From the NCBI GenBank assembly GCA_005773755.1, contig SXHE01000814.1, positions 1 through 5,311 on the forward strand: a DNA stretch of 5,311 nucleotides. The letters are read 5' to 3'. This document shows positions 1 through 5,311 of the stretch, in pieces. Position 1 is the stretch's first letter. Each line of letters opens with the position of its first letter. Origin of the DNA: Planctomycetia bacterium. GTDB lineage: Bacteria; Planctomycetota; Planctomycetia; Gemmatales; Gemmataceae. The notes below the pieces were generated by a model, which worked only from the letters and a program-made list of their open reading frames with translations, was not told the DNA's origin and made no database searches. The position numbers and the translations under genes are program-made.

Positions 1-705
1 CTTGCCCATCTTCTTCTCGCCGTCCAGTCCGCGGAGGATCGGCATTGGGAAGCAGATTTGCGGTTCCTGTGCGGCGGCGCGCTGGAGGTCGCGGCCGACC
101 ATCAGGTTGTAGAGTTGCTCCGTGCCGCCGAGTTCCACGTCGGCGTTGATCTCGACCGAGTCCCAGCCCTGCATGAGCGGGTACAGGCACTCGTGTAGGT
201 AGATCGCGGTGCCGGCCTTGATCCGCTTACTGAAGTCGTCGCGCTCGATCATCCGCTGAACCGTCGTGCTGCCGAGCAGCTTCAGCATTTGCGCGAAGGT
301 GAAGGCGTCGAACCACGAGCCGTTCGGCCGCACTTCGGCCTTCGTCACGTCGATCACCTTCGCGATCTGCGTCAGGTACGTCTGCGCGTTCTTGTCGATC
401 TGCTCCGTCGTGAGTCCCTGCCGGCTGGCGTCGCGCCCGCTGGGGTCGCCGACGGCCGCGGTCGCGGTGCCGATGATGAGGACCGCGGTGTGGCCCAGTT
501 CTTGGAACTGGCGGAGCTTGCGCAGCGGGACCGTGTGGCCCAGGTGAACGTCGAACCCGGTCGGGTCGATGCCGTACTTGACGCGCAGCGGCTTGCCGGT
601 GGCGGCGCTCCGCTCCAGCTTCTTGCGCAGTTCGTCGCGCGTCTCGACCTGCGCCGCCCCGCGCAGGATCACCGCGAGCTGTTCATCGACGGGGGGGAAC
701 TGCAT
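1..705 (-). CDS. tyrS: Tyrosyl-tRNA synthetase, N-terminal part (cut by left edge)
   Basis: Cytoplasmic class I aminoacyl-tRNA synthetase that joins tyrosine to tRNA-Tyr using ATP. The frame is open from ATG at 705 to the left edge, giving 235 residues of an expected roughly 400; the tRNA-binding C-terminal domain lies outside. Visible motifs: GIDPTG at 45-50, the HIGH-type signature HLGHT at 54-58, GDPSGR at 86-91, and the tyrosine-pocket segment YPLMQGWD at 175-182, where Y175, Q179 and D182 match known tyrosine contacts. GGTEQ at 193-197 has Glu where Asp is more common. The last residues, KMGK at 232-235, begin the KMSKS loop with Gly for Ser, a variant known in TyrRS. The motif set fits the bacterial type with the FPPVDEQL-like N-terminus. 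The start is backed by a GAGGA Shine-Dalgarno six bases upstream. It is the last gene seen in the translation cluster, 45 bases after the YraN-family gene. Confidence 0.95.
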   Translation of the reverse strand, partial: MQFPPVDEQLAVILRGAAQVETRDELRKKLERSAATGKPLRVKYGIDPTGFDVHLGHTVPLRKLRQFQELGHTAVLIIGTATAAVGDPSGRDASRQGLTTEQIDKNAQTYLTQIAKVIDVTKAEVRPNGSWFDAFTFAQMLKLLGSTTVQRMIERDDFSKRIKAGTAIYLHECLYPLMQGWDSVEINADVELGGTEQLYNLMVGRDLQRAAAQEPQICFPMPILRGLDGEKKMGK

Positions 706-711
706 GGCACG

Positions 712-716
712 TCCTC
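712..716 (-). promoter_or_regulatory. Shine-Dalgarno of tyrS
   Basis: On the minus strand GAGGA lies six bases before the ATG at 705. It supports that start and gives tyrS its own ribosome entry despite the short gap from the upstream gene. Nothing else recognisable is present in the 45-base gap 706-750. Confidence 0.7.
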
Positions 717-750
717 GCGAGCGGCGCGGCGTCAGCCCGCCGGTGTGATA

Positions 751-1221
751 TCAGGTGAAGAACTGGAAGCGGCCGGTGGACTCGAAGGCATGAGGGATGT
801 GCTTGAAGGTCGGTTCGCGCGCGCGTTCGGGCCACGCGATGACGAGCACGTCGTACCGAACCGCGATCTTCCCCAGTAGTCGGCGCTTGGCGAGGAATCG
901 CGCGGTCGCTTCGGTGATCTTCTTCTGCTTCCGCAGATCGACCGATGCGGCGGTCTCTCGAACCGCGTCGGGTCGGTCGCTGGAGGTCGAGCGCACTTCG
1001 ACGATGACGAGCGTTTGGCCGTCGAGGGCGAGGATGTCCAGTTCGCCCTGCGCGTCGGAGACGTTGGCTGCGAGCAGCCGGTAGCGGAGGGCGCGGAGGA
1101 ACCGGGCCGCGGCCCGCTCGCTCCGGCGGCCGAACCAACGCTTCCACCACTTCCAGCGCGAAAAGCCGCCCCGGGACGGGAGCGGCTTTTCGGGTTCGGG
1201 TGTGGCGTCGGGTGCGCCCAC
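751..1221 (-). CDS. yraN: YraN/UPF0102 family nuclease-fold protein
   Basis: A 156-residue protein of the UPF0102 (YraN) family, which has a restriction-endonuclease-like fold; its precise role is not settled, and a DNA-repair or recombination nuclease role is suspected from the fold. The family core is clear: GELDILALDGQTLVIVEVR at 59-77 carries the acidic residues E60, D62 and E75 of a D/E-x-K type site, with Arg77 where Lys is usual. RKQKK at 97-101 matches the conserved Lys-Gln helix, and RYDVLVI at 122-128 plus HIPHAF at 141-146 match the C-terminal family motifs. The N-terminal 30 residues are Pro/Trp/Arg-rich and not conserved. The start is GTG at 1221, the only start possible before the core: the rplS stop lies in the same frame one codon upstream and no ATG, GTG or TTG follows before the domain. 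A purine-rich AAGAAG just upstream is a weak ribosome site. The gap to rplS is 3 bases. In many bacteria yraN follows rplS and rnhB; here rnhB is missing. Confidence 0.88.
   Translation of the reverse strand: MGAPDATPEPEKPLPSRGGFSRWKWWKRWFGRRSERAAARFLRALRYRLLAANVSDAQGELDILALDGQTLVIVEVRSTSSDRPDAVRETAASVDLRKQKKITEATARFLAKRRLLGKIAVRYDVLVIAWPERAREPTFKHIPHAFESTGRFQFFT
1159..1192 (-). terminator. Strong hairpin inside start of yraN; possible attenuator
   Basis: An exact 11-base inverted repeat: on the minus strand CGAAAAGCCGC, a 12-base loop, then GCGGCTTTTCG. The 3' arm ends in four T residues, giving the look of an intrinsic terminator with a short T tract. It begins 33 bases after the rplS stop, a normal place for a terminator closing the ribosomal-protein part of the operon, but it lies within codons about 10-21 of the YraN frame. 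Partial readthrough, lowering yraN and tyrS relative to rplS, is the simplest reading. The hairpin is near-symmetric, so the same stem would form on the plus strand, where no transcript is expected. Termination itself is not shown. Confidence 0.5.
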
Positions 1222-1224
1222 GGG

Positions 1225-1731
1225 CTACTTCTTCTTGGCGGCCTCGGCCTCTTTGCGGGCGCGCTTCTTGGCGGCCGACTTGCTCTCACCGCCCGCGGCG
1301 GTCGCGGCGGCGGCGGCCTCCTGCGCGGCCTTCGCCGCGGTCTCGGCGGCCGTCTTCAGGTTGGCGTCGATCTGCGTCTGGCGCTTCACGTCGTCGCGAA
1401 TCTTGGTCTTCTTGCCCACGCGGTCGCGCAGGTAGTACAGCTTGGCCCGGCGCACCGAGCCGGCCTTCTTCACCACGATCTTGGCGATGCGCGGCGAGTG
1501 GATCAGGAAGATGCGCTCGACGCCCTCGCCCTGCACCAGCCGGCGCACGGTGACGGTCTCGCGCGCGCCGCCGTTGTGCCGGCCGATCACGTCGCCCTCG
1601 AACACCTGGACCCGCTCCTTCGCCCCGTCGAGAATCTTCTGGTGAACCTCGATGCGGTCGCCGATGCGGAAGTCCGGCACGTCCGGCTTGCGAATGCTCT
1701 CTTCGACGATCTTCATTAAGGGCGAGATCAT
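1225..1731 (-). CDS. rplS: 50S ribosomal protein L19 with Ala/Lys-rich C-terminal tail
   Basis: Large-subunit ribosomal protein L19, which sits at the 30S-50S interface. Residues 9-112 hold the family: PDFRIGDRIEVHQKILDGAKERVQVFEGDVIGR, then VTVRRL, GVERIFLIHSPRIAKI and RRAKLYYLRDRVGKKTKI. The usual length is about 115 residues; this protein has 168, because residues 113-168 form a low-complexity tail rich in Ala, Lys and Glu, predicted by composition to be helical or disordered and strongly basic at the end (KKRARKEAEAAKKK). ATG at 1731 has an AAGG/GGAAGG ribosome site six bases upstream, at 1738-1743. A second in-frame ATG, codon 6, would give a protein starting MKIVEE and cannot be excluded. 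The gene follows trmD by 15 bases and ends in TAG three bases before yraN. Its place after trmD is the classic bacterial order. Confidence 0.96.
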   Translation of the reverse strand: MISPLMKIVEESIRKPDVPDFRIGDRIEVHQKILDGAKERVQVFEGDVIGRHNGGARETVTVRRLVQGEGVERIFLIHSPRIAKIVVKKAGSVRRAKLYYLRDRVGKKTKIRDDVKRQTQIDANLKTAAETAAKAAQEAAAAATAAGGESKSAAKKRARKEAEAAKKK

Positions 1732-1746
1732 GGCCCACCTTCCCTT

Positions 1747-2415
1747 TCAGCTTGGCTTGTTCTTGCTGCGTTGTTCGCTCTGCTCGCGTCGCCACTTCGC
1801 GACCGCGGCGTGGTTCCCGCCCACGAGAACCCCTGGAACCTCAAGCCCCTGGAACACGCGCGGCCGCGTGAACTGCGGGTACTCGAGGCGTCCGTCTTCG
1901 CTGTGCGACTCGTCGGCCGCACTCGCTTGATCGCCCAGCACACCGGGGACCAAGCGGATGATCGTGTCGATCAGTACCATTGCCGGGACTTCGCCGCCGT
2001 TGCACACGAAGTCGCCGACGGAAATCTCGGTCGGGTTCAACAACTGCCGGATGCGGTCGTCGAACCCCTCGTAGCGCCCGCACAGGAGCAGCAACCGCGG
2101 TTCCGTCGCCAGTTTCTCAACGGTTCGCTGCGTCAGCCGCTCGCCGGCGGGTGTGAGCATCACCAACTTGCCCGGCACGTCGGCCGTTGCCTGCACCGCC
2201 GCGACGCAATCGACCACCGGCTGCGCCATCAGCACCATACCGGGGCCGCCGCCGTAGGGCCGGTCGTCCACACGGTTGTGCTTGTCGCTGGTCCAGTCGC
2301 GGATGTTCCAGGCGTTGACCTGAACCAGCCCGGCCAGGATCGCGTCTTCGAGCAGGCTCTGCTTCAGGTAGCTGTCGAAGATGCCGGGGAACAGCGTCAG
2401 CACGTCGAACCGCAT
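1747..2415 (-). CDS. trmD: tRNA (guanine-37-N1)-methyltransferase
   Basis: Transfers a methyl group from S-adenosylmethionine to N1 of G37 in tRNAs with G at position 36, preventing +1 frameshifts. It is a SPOUT enzyme with a trefoil-knot site, acting as a homodimer in the cytoplasm. The 222 residues match the shorter members of the family. Motifs in order: FDVLTLFPGIF at 3-13, PYGGGPGMV at 53-61, LCGRYEGFDDRI at 111-122, SVGDFVCNGGE at 132-142 (knot and SAM loop), R154 in the helix before PGVLG, D174 in the SEDG segment equivalent to the catalytic Asp, YPQFTRP at 179-185, and GGNH at 199-202 where SGNH is usual. ATG at 2415 is preceded by a GGGTGA element three bases upstream, rather close for a ribosome site. 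It follows rpsP by 18 bases with no rimM between, and precedes rplS by 15 bases. Confidence 0.97.
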   Translation of the reverse strand: MRFDVLTLFPGIFDSYLKQSLLEDAILAGLVQVNAWNIRDWTSDKHNRVDDRPYGGGPGMVLMAQPVVDCVAAVQATADVPGKLVMLTPAGERLTQRTVEKLATEPRLLLLCGRYEGFDDRIRQLLNPTEISVGDFVCNGGEVPAMVLIDTIIRLVPGVLGDQASAADESHSEDGRLEYPQFTRPRVFQGLEVPGVLVGGNHAAVAKWRREQSEQRSKNKPS

Positions 2416-2433
2416 GGCTCACCCGCGGGAGGC

Positions 2434-2766
2434 TCAGGCCTTCGGCGCGTCGCCTTCGGCGGCCTTCTTCGCGGCTTCCTCGGCGGCCTTCGCCGCGTTG
2501 GTGGCCTCGATCTCTTCCCACTTCTTCAAGTGCTTCTTGAAGATGGCGGCGCAGTGCTCGGACGGCAGCGCGCCGACGCTCTGCCAGTACTTGATCCGCG
2601 CGGGGCGGAGCGTGACGCGCTCGCTCTTCGTCTTCACGTGCGGGTCGTAGGTGCCCAGCTCCTCGATCACCTTGCCGTCGCGCGGCTGGCGCGAGTCGAT
2701 GGCGACGATGCGGTAGTAGTGCCGGTGGGTCCGGCCCATCTGCTTCATTCGGATACGAACGGCCAC
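2434..2766 (-). CDS. rpsP: 30S ribosomal protein S16 with Ala/Lys/Glu-rich tail
   Basis: Small-subunit ribosomal protein S16, needed for 30S assembly. Residues 1-80 hold the whole family: VRIRMKQMGRTHRHYYRIVAIDSRQPRDGKVIEELGTYDP (3-42), then RVTLRPARIKYWQSVGALPSE (50-70). RPARIKYW and the VGALPSE turn match the usual DRIEYWLSVGAQPSD pattern. The family is normally about 80-90 residues; here 110, the surplus being an Ala/Lys/Glu-rich tail from about 85 (EIEATNAAKAAEEAAKKAAEGDAPKA). The start is GTG at 2766, chosen because a strong GAGGAG lies five bases upstream and the N-terminus MAVRIR is exactly that of the family. It is the first gene of the minus-strand cluster, so its promoter must lie upstream in the region shared with the divergent membrane-protein gene. 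Confidence 0.96.
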   Translation of the reverse strand: MAVRIRMKQMGRTHRHYYRIVAIDSRQPRDGKVIEELGTYDPHVKTKSERVTLRPARIKYWQSVGALPSEHCAAIFKKHLKKWEEIEATNAAKAAEEAAKKAAEGDAPKA

Positions 2767-2771
2767 GGCGG

Positions 2772-2777
2772 CTCCTC
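2772..2777 (-). promoter_or_regulatory. Shine-Dalgarno of rpsP
   Basis: GAGGAG on the minus strand, five bases before the GTG at 2766. It settles the unusual GTG start of rpsP. Farther upstream on the same strand TATCAT (2809-2804) could serve as a -10 element, but the sequence 17 bases before it, TAGTCG, is a poor -35, so I do not call a promoter. Confidence 0.75.
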
Positions 2778-2803
2778 GGTGCCACGATTCTCTGAGAACT
2801 GGA

Positions 2804-4738
2804 ATGATAGCGAACGGACCGGGGAGCGACTACTCAGATTGCGGATTGCGGATTGCGGAGCGGTATCATCGGTATCATGCCCTCATCGCTCCGACACCCG
2901 CTGACGAGTACCCACCGCTGACCGCGCCGACCCCACTCCCGACAGACAACGAGTCCCGCGCGCGGTGGCGACCGTGGCGCTCCGCCGCGCTGGGCTGTGT
3001 CGTCGCGGCGCTCGCCCTTGTCGCCGGCGTGCCGCTGTTCCTGTGCCTGCCGCCGTGGAACGACGTGACGCTTCACGACATGGTCGCGCGGACCATCCTG
3101 CGCGGCGGGGTCCAGTACCGCGACGTGTTCGACACCAACCTGCCCGGGATCGACTGGAGCATGGCCGCGATCCGCGCCGCGTTCGGCTGGGGCTACGAGG
3201 TGCTGCGCGCCGCCGACCTGATCGTTGTCGGCGCGATCACCTTCGTGCTGTGCGTTTGGGTGCGGCGGTGTGGCGGCACCGGGTACGCGGTCGCGTGGTT
3301 CGTCGCCGCGATCGCGCTGTTCTACCCGTTCACCTCCGAGTTCAGCCACGTCCAGCGCGACGTGTGGATGACGCTGCCCGCGGTGCTCGCCTGCCGGCTG
3401 AGGCTGAAGCGCGTGAGCGGTTCCCTCGCGAAGCCGCAAGCGGCGGCAATTCTCGAAGGCTTCGTTTGGGGCATAGCGGTCTGGTTCAAGCCGCACGTCG
3501 TCGTGCCGGCGCTGGCGGTGTGGGGGGTGTCCGCGGTGCTGATCGCGCGGCGCGAACCGGGGCGCAACGTGCGCGCCGACCTCGCCGGCTTGATCCTCGG
3601 CGGCGTGCTCGCGGGCGCGCCCGGCGTGCTGTGGCTCGTCGGCTCCGGCGCGTGGCCGTACTTCCTCGACATCTTCCTGAACTGGAACACAGACTACCTC
3701 TCAGAAGCCGGCTCGCTCTCCATGCGCTTTGGCACCGTGTTCAACTGCTTCCGCCCGTGGAGCAACCTGCAGTTCGTCGCCCTCCCGCTCGCGGTCCTCG
3801 CGCTGTTGGAAGCGCGCGTGTGGTCGCGCAAACCGGCCGAACCCGCGCGGGTGCGGAGCCGGTACTATCTCGCGGCAACGAGCGAGCGCGAGATCGCGGC
3901 CCGCGCGCTGCTCGCCGCGTGCTACCTCGCATGGATGGCTCAAGTCGTCTTCGTGCAGAAAGCGTTCGACTACGTCCACGTCCCGCTCACGTTCCTCGGC
4001 ATGGCGCTCGTCGCCAGCCAGCGCTGGTGCTTCGGGTTCGCGTACCTCGTGTGGTTCGTTGTGGCCGGCGCGCTGGCGCACGCGGCCGACGTGTCGCCCA
4101 CAGTCAAGTTGGCCGCGGACGGCTTCAACGGCGACAACCTCCAGATTCAGATCGAGAAGCACGCGCTCGCGGAGCCGCGGATCGTGCGCCTGTGGCCGCG
4201 GTGCCGGGCCGAAGGCGGCTCGGCCGATCTGCGGAACCAGCTCGGCACCTACACCAACATCCACTGCGGCACGAACTGGACCGACCTCGAAGCGGTGGCC
4301 GGGTTCCTGAGCGCGAAGCAACTCGGACCGGGCGAACTAAACTGCTGGCACGACAGCACGCACCCGCTGTACCTGATGCTCGACCTCGACCCGGCGACGC
4401 GGTATATGCACTTCGGCACCGCGTTCGGCATCAAGTCGAAGCAGCGAGTGATCGCGGCGGAAGTAGCGGCCAGCCGGCAGCGGTTCGTCGTCAGCGACCT
4501 GTTGCGCACGACCTGGGACCGCGACTCCGTCACCCGCGAAAGCTCGTGGCGCGCGGGCGATCCGCTCCCACTTTGGCTGCCCCCGGCCGAGCGCGCCCGG
4601 TTCCCGTGGAACCAGCGCGTCACGTTCCGCTCCGGCCGCTACATCGTTCACGAGGTCGACCCGAAGGCGCTGGGCCTGATCCGCGTACCCGACTGGGACA
4701 AGCTCGACCGCCTCGGCGAACCCGACCCCGCCCCTTGA
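2804..4738 (+). CDS. Polytopic membrane protein, GT-C glycosyltransferase-like (first of tandem pair)
   Basis: Probable integral-membrane glycosyltransferase of the GT-C type (RgtA/B/C/D or PMT-like), which would move a sugar from a polyprenyl-phosphate carrier to an acceptor outside the cytoplasm; substrate unknown. Seen directly: about ten hydrophobic segments (near 61-82, 137-153, 161-176, 187-199, 214-248 as two, 258-280, 320-337, 365-384, 390-425 as two), then a C-terminal domain of about 215 residues without membrane segments. The first loop, after segment one, carries D87 and GGVQYRDVFDTNLPG (101-115), resembling the YRDxFDxxPPG motif of this superfamily; GT-C enzymes place the catalytic Asp in this loop. 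WFKPH (227-231) also recurs in such proteins. The C-terminal domain holds Cys467, Cys488 and Cys514 and HCGTNWTDLEAVAGFL (487-502). The start at ATG 2804 is doubtful: residues 11-25 come from intergenic-type repeats, no ribosome site is evident, and the paralogue's Met aligns with residue 48. No ATG or GTG lies between; TTG 2846 and CTG 2918 are in frame. The stop is certain. The paralogue begins 16 bases later. Confidence 0.75.
   Translation: MIANGPGSDYSDCGLRIAERYHRYHALIAPTPADEYPPLTAPTPLPTDNESRARWRPWRSAALGCVVAALALVAGVPLFLCLPPWNDVTLHDMVARTILRGGVQYRDVFDTNLPGIDWSMAAIRAAFGWGYEVLRAADLIVVGAITFVLCVWVRRCGGTGYAVAWFVAAIALFYPFTSEFSHVQRDVWMTLPAVLACRLRLKRVSGSLAKPQAAAILEGFVWGIAVWFKPHVVVPALAVWGVSAVLIARREPGRNVRADLAGLILGGVLAGAPGVLWLVGSGAWPYFLDIFLNWNTDYLSEAGSLSMRFGTVFNCFRPWSNLQFVALPLAVLALLEARVWSRKPAEPARVRSRYYLAATSEREIAARALLAACYLAWMAQVVFVQKAFDYVHVPLTFLGMALVASQRWCFGFAYLVWFVVAGALAHAADVSPTVKLAADGFNGDNLQIQIEKHALAEPRIVRLWPRCRAEGGSADLRNQLGTYTNIHCGTNWTDLEAVAGFLSAKQLGPGELNCWHDSTHPLYLMLDLDPATRYMHFGTAFGIKSKQRVIAAEVAASRQRFVVSDLLRTTWDRDSVTRESSWRAGDPLPLWLPPAERARFPWNQRVTFRSGRYIVHEVDPKALGLIRVPDWDKLDRLGEPDPAP
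2837..2857 (+). repeat. Triple tandem heptamer GATTGCG
   Basis: Three perfect consecutive copies of GATTGCG (2837-2843, 2844-2850, 2851-2857), followed by GA. Read in frame they give DCGLRIA; on the other strand RNPQSAI. From memory, similar heptamer tracts recur between genes in planctomycete and some other environmental genomes and produce such peptides in over-long gene calls. It lies between the divergent rpsP and membrane-protein genes and inside the longest form of the latter. Confidence 0.85.
2862..2878 (+). repeat. Tandem GGTATCAT repeat
   Basis: GGTATCAT occurs twice, at 2862-2869 and 2871-2878, separated by a single C, right after the heptamer tract. Each copy contains TATCAT, similar to a -10 promoter element on the plus strand, with TTGCGG from the heptamers as a weak -35 at spacings of 19 or 14, neither ideal. 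It could be a rightward promoter or operator for the membrane-protein genes, or simply part of the same intergenic repeat. Confidence 0.7.
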
Positions 4739-4754
4739 GTGAGAACCCGTACCC

Positions 4755-5311
4755 ATGAACGACGTGCGCCCGCGCTGGTATCCGTGGCGGTCGGCCGCGC
4801 TCGGCTGGCTCGTCGCCGGGGCATTCCTCGCGCTCGGCGTGCCCCTATTCTTGCGCATGCCCTTGTGGTGCGACGCGACCCTGTACGCGGTGGCGGCGCG
4901 GGAAATCTCCACCGGCGGCGTCCACTACCGCGACGTGTTCGACACCAACCCGCCCGGCTTCGTCTGGGCGCTCGCGGCCGTTCGCGGCACGCTCGGCACC
5001 AGCCAGTTGGCCGTGCGCGCGGTCGATCTGCTCATCGTGGTGCTGGTGGTCGCGGGGCTGCTGTGGTGGGCGCGGCGGGCCGGCGCGAGCGGCGCGGCCG
5101 TGGCATGGTGCGCCGCCGCCTGCGCCGCGTTCTACCTGTTCGTGCCGGAGTTCTGCCACGCCCAGCGCGACGTGTGGATGATGCTTCCCGCGGGTGCGGC
5201 GATACTGCTGCGGATGCGACGTGCTCAACCTGCCACCGCGCCGGCCCTCGAAGAACCTACCCCCCCCGGCCCCCCCACCCTGAAGGGCAGGGGGGGGCAA
5301 TGCCTACGCGC
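4755..5311 (+). CDS. Polytopic membrane protein, GT-C glycosyltransferase-like (second of pair, cut by right edge)
   Basis: N-terminal 185 codons of a paralogue of the preceding gene, truncated only by the window. From the start the two align: RW.PWRSAALG, a first membrane segment at about 14-35, conserved Asp40, GGVHYRDVFDTNPPG at 54-68, RA.DLL at 88-93, a second segment at about 91-106, a third at 116-131, and PEFCHAQRDVWMMLPA at 131-146. The shared first loop with Asp40 and RDVFDTN points to the same GT-C-like activity; acceptor and donor sugar are unknown. ATG at 4755 gives the N-terminus MNDVRPRW; only a weak purine stretch (GTGAGA) precedes it, so coupling to the upstream gene, 16 bases away, is likely. 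After residue 158 the similarity is lost in a Pro/Gly-rich stretch encoded by a C-run/G-run palindrome (5261-5298). The frame remains open to the edge. Confidence 0.8.
   Translation, partial: MNDVRPRWYPWRSAALGWLVAGAFLALGVPLFLRMPLWCDATLYAVAAREISTGGVHYRDVFDTNPPGFVWALAAVRGTLGTSQLAVRAVDLLIVVLVVAGLLWWARRAGASGAAVAWCAAACAAFYLFVPEFCHAQRDVWMMLPAGAAILLRMRRAQPATAPALEEPTPPGPPTLKGRGGQCLR
5261..5298 (+). repeat. C-run/G-run palindrome inside the second membrane-protein gene
   Basis: A run of seven C, then GG, then an imperfect palindrome: seven C (5270-5276), A, CCCT (5278-5281), a two-base GA turn, AGGG (5284-5287), CA, and a run of eight G (5290-5297). It reads in frame as PTPPGPPTLKGRGG in the loop after the third and fourth hydrophobic segments, where the first paralogue has an unrelated short Ser/Ala/Lys stretch. 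It has the look of a dispersed palindromic repeat inserted in frame. The long C and G runs are also sites where length errors or slippage are likely. Confidence 0.65.

Noticed and set aside
691..697. Seven-base G run (C run in tyrS) as a slippage switch just after the tyrS start
   Set aside because: It encodes the ordinary FPPV of the family N-terminus, and the frame is intact; a single short run is weak evidence for programmed slippage.
289..879. 196-codon plus-strand frame opposite tyrS
   Set aside because: It lies antisense to the conserved TyrRS catalytic domain and the end of yraN, with low-complexity Arg/Ala/Leu content and no motif.
2837..2878. Repeats considered as a CRISPR array
   Set aside because: Units of 7-9 bases repeated two or three times with no spacers do not fit a CRISPR array.
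1771..2904. 377-codon plus-strand frame opposite trmD and rpsP
   Set aside because: It is antisense to two unmistakable conserved genes and shows no recognisable domain; it is an effect of GC-rich codon use.
2877..2921. 14-codon ORF (MPSSLRHP...) from the ATG at 2877, possible leader peptide
   Set aside because: The nearest GGAG is 17 bases upstream, too far for a normal ribosome site, and there is no regulatory hairpin or codon bias to suggest a leader. It remains only as a possible frameshifted start of the membrane-protein gene.
3701..4321. 206-codon minus-strand frame opposite the first membrane-protein gene
   Set aside because: Charged, motif-free translation opposite a well-supported gene; no ribosome site or neighbour supports it.
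2965..4758. 597-codon open frame overlapping the first membrane-protein gene in another plus frame
   Set aside because: Its translation is overwhelmingly Arg/Ala/Pro without family motifs, typical of an alternative frame in GC-rich coding DNA; the 2804-4738 frame has clear membrane segments and a paralogue.

Overview
The window is GC-rich, with third codon positions mostly G or C. The best guess for the source is a planctomycete of the Gemmata group. This is an inference from three things: Ala/Lys-rich C-terminal tails on ribosomal proteins S16 and L19, a rearranged rpsP-trmD-rplS cluster, and tandem large membrane proteins around an intergenic heptamer repeat. No marker gene fixes the taxonomy.

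Left half, minus strand (2766 down to 1): a compact translation cluster reads, in transcription order, rpsP (S16), trmD (tRNA m1G37 methyltransferase), rplS (L19), a YraN/UPF0102 nuclease-fold protein, and the N-terminal 235 residues of tyrosyl-tRNA synthetase, which runs off the left edge. Gaps are 18, 15, 3 and 45 bases, so one operon is likely. rimM, normally between rpsP and trmD, is absent from its usual place, and so is rnhB, often between rplS and yraN. A strong inverted repeat just after rplS, inside the start of the YraN frame, may damp transcription into yraN and tyrS.

The short divergent region (about 2767-2920) must hold the start signals for both rpsP and the rightward genes. It contains a triple heptamer and a double nonamer repeat. 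The first rightward ORF reads through these repeats, so its true start is uncertain.

Right half, plus strand (2804-5311): two tandem paralogous polytopic membrane proteins resembling GT-C glycosyltransferases of the RgtA/B/C/D or PMT type. The first is complete (about ten membrane segments plus a C-terminal domain of about 215 residues). The second is cut by the right edge after 185 codons and carries a C-run/G-run palindrome in frame in a loop. No mobile-element genes, RNA genes or CRISPR arrays were seen. I found no clearly new system; the most unusual items are the palindrome inside the second paralogue, the hairpin inside yraN, and the ambiguous start of the first membrane protein.
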